Of a DNA stretch of 19,707 bases, positions 15,836-19,707 are shown piece by piece. A program made the translations under genes and the position numbers. The stretch lies in contig JANOLP010000235.1 of NCBI GenBank assembly GCA_031419835.1, forward strand, positions 1 through 19,707, written 5' to 3'. Within the stretch, counting starts at the first letter, position 1. Every line of letters begins with the position of its first letter. The stretch is from JALYOK01 sp031419835. Its GTDB lineage: Bacteria; Pseudomonadota; Gammaproteobacteria; Burkholderiales; JALYOK01. Under the pieces are notes generated by a model. It did not search any database and had not been told where the DNA came from. It was given only the letters and a program-made list of their open reading frames with translations.

Positions 15836-16759
15836 TCAAGCTGCCTTTTGTGCCGGCGTGGCGAGCATCGGAAAACCTAGGCGCTCGCGCGATTCGTAAT
15901 AAGCCTGCGCGACGCTGCGCGCCAGATTGCGAATGCGGCCAATGTAGGCCGCGCGCTCGGTCACGGAAATCGCGCCGCGTGCGTCAAGCAAATTGAAGGT
16001 ATGCGCGGCTTTCAGCACTTGCTCGTAGGCCGGCAACGCGAGCGTGGCTTCCATCAAGCGTTTCGCGCCCGCTTCGTAATCGTTGAAATGACGTAGCAAA
16101 GTCGCCGCATCGCTATGTTCAAAGTTATAGGTCGACTGCTCGACTTCGTTTTGATGATAGACATCGCCATAGGTCAGCGTCTTCGTCACGCCGTTTTCTT
16201 CGCGCGTGGTCCAGACCAAATCATAGACGTTATTCACGCCTTGCTGGTACATCGCCAGGCGTTCCAGACCATAGGTAATCTCGCCGGTAATCGGTTTACA
16301 TTCGATGCCGCCGACCTGCTGAAAATAAGTGAACTGCGTGACCTCCATGCCGTTGAGCCACACCTCCCAACCGAGGCCCCAAGCGCCGAGGGTGGGATTT
16401 TCCCAATCGTCTTCGACGAAGCGCACGTCGTTAAGCTTGGGATCAATACCGATTTCCGCGAGCGAACCCAGATACAAATCGAGAATATTCGGCGGCGAAG
16501 GCTTCAACACCACTTGATACTGATAATAATGCTGCAATCGATTCGGATTTTCGCCGTAGCGCCCATCCTTCGGGCGGCGCGACGGTTGCACATAACCTGC
16601 GCGCCACGGCTCCGGGCCAAGCGCGCGCAGAAACGTTGCAGTGTGGGATGTGCCAGCGCCGACTTCCATATCGTAAGGCTGCAACAACGCGCAGCCCTGT
16701 TTGCCCCAATAGGCCTGGAGTTTGAGAATGAGTTCTTGGAAAGTCAGCATGGTCGGCAT
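15836..16759 (-). CDS. glyQ: Glycyl-tRNA synthetase alpha subunit
   Basis: GlyQ is the catalytic subunit of the heterotetrameric class II glycyl-tRNA synthetase, activating glycine with ATP. The protein is 307 aa, typical for the family (E. coli 303). The N-terminal signature LTFQELILKLQAYWGKQGC is followed by LLQPYDMEVGAGTSHTATFL. The class II motif 2 region with its ATP-binding arginines is in YVQPSRRPKDGRYGENPNR. TGEITYGLERLAMY near residue 190 is motif 3. It heads the minus-strand cluster glyQ-glyS-gmhB-plsC-peptidase-gloA. The 98-nt region upstream must hold its promoter and that of the divergent small gene. I see no glycine riboswitch or T-box there. Confidence 0.97.
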   Translation of the reverse strand: MPTMLTFQELILKLQAYWGKQGCALLQPYDMEVGAGTSHTATFLRALGPEPWRAGYVQPSRRPKDGRYGENPNRLQHYYQYQVVLKPSPPNILDLYLGSLAEIGIDPKLNDVRFVEDDWENPTLGAWGLGWEVWLNGMEVTQFTYFQQVGGIECKPITGEITYGLERLAMYQQGVNNVYDLVWTTREENGVTKTLTYGDVYHQNEVEQSTYNFEHSDAATLLRHFNDYEAGAKRLMEATLALPAYEQVLKAAHTFNLLDARGAISVTERAAYIGRIRNLARSVAQAYYESRERLGFPMLATPAQKAA

Positions 16760-16857
16760 AAAACGAGAATTTTAACCTAGTCCCGCATGGGGAACTACGA
16801 ATTCGATAGAATGCCTAACGAGGGTAAGTTTTTTCGATCAACCATTTGGAGGCAGCT
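16760..16857. promoter_or_regulatory. Divergent spacer between glyQ and the small helical-protein gene
   Basis: This 98-nt region starts both glyQ leftward and the 96-aa protein rightward. The rightward gene has a strong ribosome-binding site, TTTGGAGG, ending five bases before ATG at 16858. TAGAAT at 16807-16812 could be a rightward -10 box, but no matching -35 is evident. On the minus strand TTAAAAT lies about 20 bases from glyQ. Promoter assignments are tentative; the ribosome-binding site is clear. Confidence 0.4.
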
Positions 16858-17148
16858 ATGAGCAAGAAAGACGATTACGTAGCACAAATGCAAGCGCAGT
16901 TGAAAAAATGGGACGCGGAAATCGACGCGGTGACGGTGACGGCGAACGAGATCGGGGCCGAAGCGCGCGACAAATATTACGACCAACTGAAAACGATGCG
17001 CGCCAGTCGCGAGGCGGTTACGCAAAAAATGCACGAAGTCACATCGGCCAGCGAGGCAACGTGGCTAGAGATGCAAAAGGGAATCGAAACGACGTGGGAT
17101 TCCATGAAGACCGCGATGGAAAAAATGACGAGCGTGTTTAAGAAATAA
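16858..17148 (+). CDS. Small helical coiled-coil protein, Sll1863-like stress-response family
   Basis: This is a 96-aa, charged, wholly helical protein beginning MSKKDDYVAQMQAQLKKWDA. It is rich in Lys, Glu, Ala and Met, has no cysteine, proline, signal peptide or membrane segment, and shows heptad-like spacing over its first 70 residues. The C-terminal part has a recurring aromatic/acidic pattern (ATWLEM, ETTWDSM). The pattern of an N-terminal WDAEID, central helices and a terminal W..M.....K resembles proteins annotated as the Sll1863 stress-response family; the biochemical role is unknown. ATG at 16858 is chosen over an in-frame TTG at 16846 because GGAGG sits five bases before it. It is monocistronic, divergent from glyQ and convergent with the binding-protein gene. 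Confidence 0.75.
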   Translation: MSKKDDYVAQMQAQLKKWDAEIDAVTVTANEIGAEARDKYYDQLKTMRASREAVTQKMHEVTSASEATWLEMQKGIETTWDSMKTAMEKMTSVFKK

Positions 17149-17153
17149 ATTCG

Positions 17154-17171
17154 ATTGGCCGGAGAGCCAAT
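17154..17171. terminator. Short hairpin after the small helical-protein gene
   Basis: ATTGGC at 17154-17159 pairs with GCCAAT at 17166-17171 around a six-base loop, six bases after the stop codon. There is no T-run on the plus strand; read on the minus strand it is followed by an AT-rich stretch (CGAATTTATTT). It could serve as a weak terminator for either convergent gene. The rest of the gap to 17263 holds no gene I can support. Confidence 0.35.
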
Positions 17172-17263
17172 ACCAGCTTGCCTTCTGGCATGGCATACCC
17201 CCAAGAGGCAACCTGGAATTGGTTCTTCCGAAATACGCTTGGCAATTATTACCGCGAAAGAAT

Positions 17264-18496
17264 TTAAGGTCGAGTCATTGCACAAGTCGTCGGCATAACC
17301 GTATCTTTGGCTTCAACGCGAAAATCGGTCTTCCAACCGTAACCGGTTTCCTCTAAATCGTATTTCACATCTTTGCCGCCCGCCTTGGTAAACGTCGAGA
17401 TATAGATCGGCTGCATCAATTGGTGATCCTCGGCGCGCATCCACATGTCGCCGGTGTCGCCTTGAAATTTCATTCCCTCCAATGCCTTCGCGACTTTTAA
17501 CGGCTCGGTTGATTTTGCATCGTTGATCGCTTTGGCGAGCATTTCTAACGCAGTTTTCGACGTGCCGTAATAAAAATCGTCTTTGTATTTTTTGCGGTAG
17601 TCGTTGGCGAACTTTTCTGCTTTGTTTTCCGCGGCATTCGAATGCCAGGCCGATACATTTTTGATGTTATCGGCGCCCGCCGCGCCAATGGATTTTGGTG
17701 CGCCGGCGTTTTGCGCGTTCAGTGTGTAGTAGGTCACGTCAAGGCCAAAATCTTTGCTGGATTTAATCAGCAGTGAAAAATCGGTGCCCCAATTGCCGGT
17801 GATCACCGTTTCGGTTCCCGAGGCTTTAATTTTGGAAATGTACGGCGAAAAATCTTTCACTTTGCCCATGGGATGCAAATCATCGCCGACGATTTCGATA
17901 TCGGGTCGCTTCTTCAGCAACATTTCCCGCGCCGCTTTGGCGATCGCTTGACCGAAGGCGTAATCCTGATTGATTAGGTAAACCTTCTTAATGTTTTTAT
18001 TGCGGGCGATGTGATTGGTGATGGCGTCGAGTTTCATGTCAACATGGGCATCGAAACGAAAATGCCAGAAGTTACATTTCTCGTTGGTCAACGCCGGATC
18101 TTGTGCCGCGAAATTAAGGTAGAGAACGGACCTGTCGGGGTTACGACTATTGTGTTTTGCCAGCGTGTCCGAGAGCGCATGGGCGACATTCGAGCCGCCG
18201 CCCTGAATCACAAAGCGGATGCCGGAATCGATAATCTGTTGCAATAACGTGACGCTATCCTGCGCGCTGGCCTTGTTATCGAAATGCGATAGCTCGAATT
18301 TCCTTGCACCTAAGGTACCTTTTGCGTTGATATCCTCGACGATTGCGTCGAAATGTTTGCCCAGCGTTTGCCCCGCCAAGCCGAATGGTCCACTCATCGG
18401 ATCGATGTGCGCGATCTTGATCGCGTCGGCGGCAAACGTTGAACTCGCGAGCGAGAATGCAGCAATCGCGAAAATTTTTCGAGTAGTGTTAAGCAT
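17264..18496 (-). CDS. Periplasmic substrate-binding protein of a LivK-type ABC transporter (orphan)
   Basis: This is a 410-aa solute-binding protein of the Peripla_BP_6 / LivK family. The signal peptide (KIFAIAAFSLASSTFA) should be cleaved before ADAIKIAH. The mature N-terminus IAHIDPMSGPFGLAGQ and the hinge segments (VIQGGGSNVAHALSDTL, KVYLINQDYAFGQAI) are family features. Two cysteines in the mature protein, in NEKCNFW and PTTCAM near the end, may form a disulfide. Such proteins bind branched-chain amino acids, amides, urea or aromatic acids, and the ligand cannot be read from the sequence. AGGGGG lies nine bases before ATG. No permease or ATPase gene of a Liv system lies in the window, so its transporter must be elsewhere. 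Confidence 0.9.
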   Translation of the reverse strand: MLNTTRKIFAIAAFSLASSTFAADAIKIAHIDPMSGPFGLAGQTLGKHFDAIVEDINAKGTLGARKFELSHFDNKASAQDSVTLLQQIIDSGIRFVIQGGGSNVAHALSDTLAKHNSRNPDRSVLYLNFAAQDPALTNEKCNFWHFRFDAHVDMKLDAITNHIARNKNIKKVYLINQDYAFGQAIAKAAREMLLKKRPDIEIVGDDLHPMGKVKDFSPYISKIKASGTETVITGNWGTDFSLLIKSSKDFGLDVTYYTLNAQNAGAPKSIGAAGADNIKNVSAWHSNAAENKAEKFANDYRKKYKDDFYYGTSKTALEMLAKAINDAKSTEPLKVAKALEGMKFQGDTGDMWMRAEDHQLMQPIYISTFTKAGGKDVKYDLEETGYGWKTDFRVEAKDTVMPTTCAMTRP

Positions 18497-18535
18497 GAAA
18501 TTGCCCCCTCAATTTTGATAACCAACATTGTAACT

Positions 18536-18625
18536 TGTAGGTTGGGGTGAGGCACGAACCCCAACAAATTTGCCAATTTCGTGAAGTTGTGTGTTGGGGT
18601 TCGCTTCGCTCACCGCCAACCTACA
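18536..18625. repeat. Inverted pair of short palindromic repeats
   Basis: Copy 1 at 18536-18566 (31 nt) and copy 2 at 18592-18625 (34 nt, opposite orientation) share TGTAGGTTGG at the outer end and GAACCCCAACA at the inner end. Copy 2 has the extra bases CGAAG in the middle. Each copy is a hairpin on its own, and the pair could form a longer stem across the 25-nt spacer. Units of this GTAGGTTGG/CCCCAACA type occur in many bacterial genomes between genes. The outer end of copy 2 contains the stop codon of the apbE-like gene. Confidence 0.85.
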
Positions 18626-19493
18626 CATTGCCTTCCGCATCCCAGATCGCTTGCGCACCAAATCGATTGAGCAGCGGTTGACATGCCGGACCTGCCAGGG
18701 CGGCGACTTTGGTGAGAGCATCGGCGATCATGCAACTTCGCGCGACGACCATGACGTTCACATTGCCGGTCCAGGCGCGCTGTTGCGTTGGATCGATAAT
18801 GCAGCCGATCGGCTGGGCGAGTCGATCCGGAATATTTGCATGTGGACTCGAAGTTGCAACCGCGCCGCAGCGCAATTCTGCAACCTGAACGAGACCGCTG
18901 CTACGTCGCAGATAAAGCGGATGATGTTTTGTTCCGAAGCGCCGCAGATCGCCGCCGGCGTTGACGACTGCTTCGCTGCAGCGGGCACGACGTAAAACGT
19001 GAATCGCCTGATCAACGGCAAATCCTTTGGCGATCCCGCCTAGATCGAGCAATACAGATTGCTCAAAAAATACGCGATTGTCGTCAAGCAGTTTTAACGA
19101 TCGCCAATTTCCGCTATGGGGTTCTATATCGTTTGCGTGCGGCAATAAGCCGACTTTAACTAGTAGCGGTGCAACGGTAATGTCGAACAATCCCTCGCTC
19201 GCATCGGCTATCTTTAGCGAGCGCTTTAGCACCGCAAAAGTCCACGGGTGAACGGATTGCGGTTGGCGATGTGCGTCGCGATTCAGTCGCGACAGCTCGC
19301 TGCGCCGATCGTGGAAACTCATCAGCCGTTCGACTTGCGCAATCGCATCGAATGCTTTTTCTATCGCGCACTCAACGGTTTCGCTGTCGGGGCCGCTTGC
19401 GGCGATATGCACAAACGTGCCCATCGCCGGCCGCGCGCGTTGCGTTTCAGCGCAAGAAGAGTTCGTGGAGAAACAGCAGCCGTTTGATGCCAT
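18621..19493 (-). CDS. apbE: ApbE-family FAD:protein FMN transferase
   Basis: ApbE proteins attach FMN covalently to threonine in target flavoproteins, using FAD as donor. The protein is 290 aa. The motifs are RARPAMGTFVHI at 19-30, a His in MSFHDRRSELSRLN, LLDLGGIAKGFAVDQA at 148-163, VVNAGGDLRRFG near 176-187, and the magnesium-site region CMIADALTKVA near 254-264. The T-S-G / SHIIDP region is divergent (AVATSSPHANI, then CIIDP), as in a shorter ApbE subgroup. No signal peptide or lipobox is visible, unlike classical periplasmic ApbE. A TGA lies two codons upstream of ATG 19493, so no longer in-frame start exists. The last codon is a TAG inside an intergenic repeat. No target flavoprotein is encoded nearby. 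Confidence 0.85.
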   Translation of the reverse strand: MASNGCCFSTNSSCAETQRARPAMGTFVHIAASGPDSETVECAIEKAFDAIAQVERLMSFHDRRSELSRLNRDAHRQPQSVHPWTFAVLKRSLKIADASEGLFDITVAPLLVKVGLLPHANDIEPHSGNWRSLKLLDDNRVFFEQSVLLDLGGIAKGFAVDQAIHVLRRARCSEAVVNAGGDLRRFGTKHHPLYLRRSSGLVQVAELRCGAVATSSPHANIPDRLAQPIGCIIDPTQQRAWTGNVNVMVVARSCMIADALTKVAALAGPACQPLLNRFGAQAIWDAEGNV

Positions 19494-19584
19494 CGGTCAC
19501 GTGCGTAGCCGACATGGTCCCGCTACTAAGGAAGCATAAATTAATTACATGGACTAATTATCGCCAGGGGTATAGACTTGGCAG
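19494..19584. other. Junction between apbE and the right insertion sequence
   Basis: These 91 bases must contain both the 5' flank of apbE and the left end of the insertion sequence whose transposase starts at 19585. The part from about 19535 to 19562 is AT-rich and carries TAATTA twice around CATGGAC. I could not locate the terminal repeat of the element because the other end is outside the window. A possible -10-like TATAGA is at 19571-19576. Confidence 0.35.
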
Positions 19585-19707
19585 ATGGACTCAGACGCAT
19601 TGATTGCGGCGCGACATCAGGCTCTCGAAGGGGTTCTGGACGAGCGCCAAAGGCGACTTCACGCGGCAGTGGAGGCCAAGGTGTTGGGGCATGGTGGCGT
19701 CAAGCGC
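19585..19707 (+). CDS. Transposase N-terminus, ISAzo13-like (partial, cut by window edge)
   Basis: An open frame of 41 codons starts at ATG 19585 and runs off the window; an in-frame TAG at 19573 rules out a longer start. The stretch VLDERQRRLHAAVEAKVLGH followed by GGVKR strongly resembles the opening of ISAzo13-family transposases, where a helical DERxRRLxAAxEAxxLGxGG segment precedes a helix-turn-helix. The catalytic domain lies beyond the edge, so intactness is unknown. The resemblance is from memory of that family and was not searched. Confidence 0.7.
   Translation, partial: MDSDALIAARHQALEGVLDERQRRLHAAVEAKVLGHGGVKR

Noticed and set aside
16115..16780. Plus-strand open frame of 221 codons opposite glyQ
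   Set aside because: It mirrors the highly constrained GlyQ coding sequence; the long frame follows from codon bias, not from a second gene.
16760..16857. Glycine riboswitch or T-box controlling glyQS
   Set aside because: The spacer is short, lacks the conserved paired aptamer or T-box elements, and is shared with a divergent gene.
1..19707. A defence, toxin-antitoxin or secondary-metabolite system
   Set aside because: Every substantial frame is accounted for by core metabolism, envelope, translation or transposition genes; the two transposase fragments have no cargo within the window.

Overview
The window is a compact chromosomal block from a Gram-negative proteobacterium, most likely a betaproteobacterium. 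The evidence is lptD and surA (outer-membrane lipopolysaccharide machinery), the ubiquinone hydroxylases ubiH/ubiI, the amgK-murU peptidoglycan-recycling pair, a two-subunit glycyl-tRNA synthetase, and the order glyQ-glyS-gmhB-plsC-M48 peptidase-gloA, which I recall as common in Betaproteobacteria. No rRNA, tRNA, CRISPR array or phage gene is visible. Base composition is moderate and even across the core genes.

Layout from left to right. Positions 1-140 hold the tail of an insertion sequence: the C-terminus of an ISL3-like transposase and a terminal inverted repeat. Positions 148-5585 are a minus-strand operon, amgK-murU-pepP-ubiH-ubiI, with junctions of -4, 1, 22 and 91 nt. Facing it across a 79-nt divergent promoter region is the plus-strand operon lptD-surA-pdxA-rsmA (5665-11125). 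It ends tail to tail, one base from gloA, the last gene of a second minus-strand cluster, glyQ-glyS-gmhB-plsC-M48 peptidase-gloA (16759-11127). A GC-rich nested palindrome sits between glyS and gmhB. After that come a lone plus-strand 96-aa helical protein related to Sll1863-type stress proteins, an orphan periplasmic LivK-type binding protein (minus), an inverted pair of short palindromic repeats, an ApbE-family flavin transferase (minus), and the first 41 codons of an ISAzo13-like transposase running off the right edge.

Most of the genes serve the cell envelope. LptD and its periplasmic chaperone SurA deliver LPS to the surface, GmhB makes the heptose of the LPS inner core, PlsC makes phosphatidic acid, and AmgK and MurU recycle MurNAc for peptidoglycan. 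They are interleaved with cofactor and quinone synthesis (PdxA, UbiH, UbiI), translation (GlyQ, GlyS, RsmA), peptide turnover (PepP) and methylglyoxal detoxification (GloA).

I do not see an undescribed defence, toxin or biosynthetic system here. The points worth a second look are small: an LptD with only two cysteines, several TTG starts, intergenic palindromic repeats (one supplying the apbE stop codon), insertion-sequence ends touching ubiI and apbE, and a small coupled reading frame between ubiH and ubiI.
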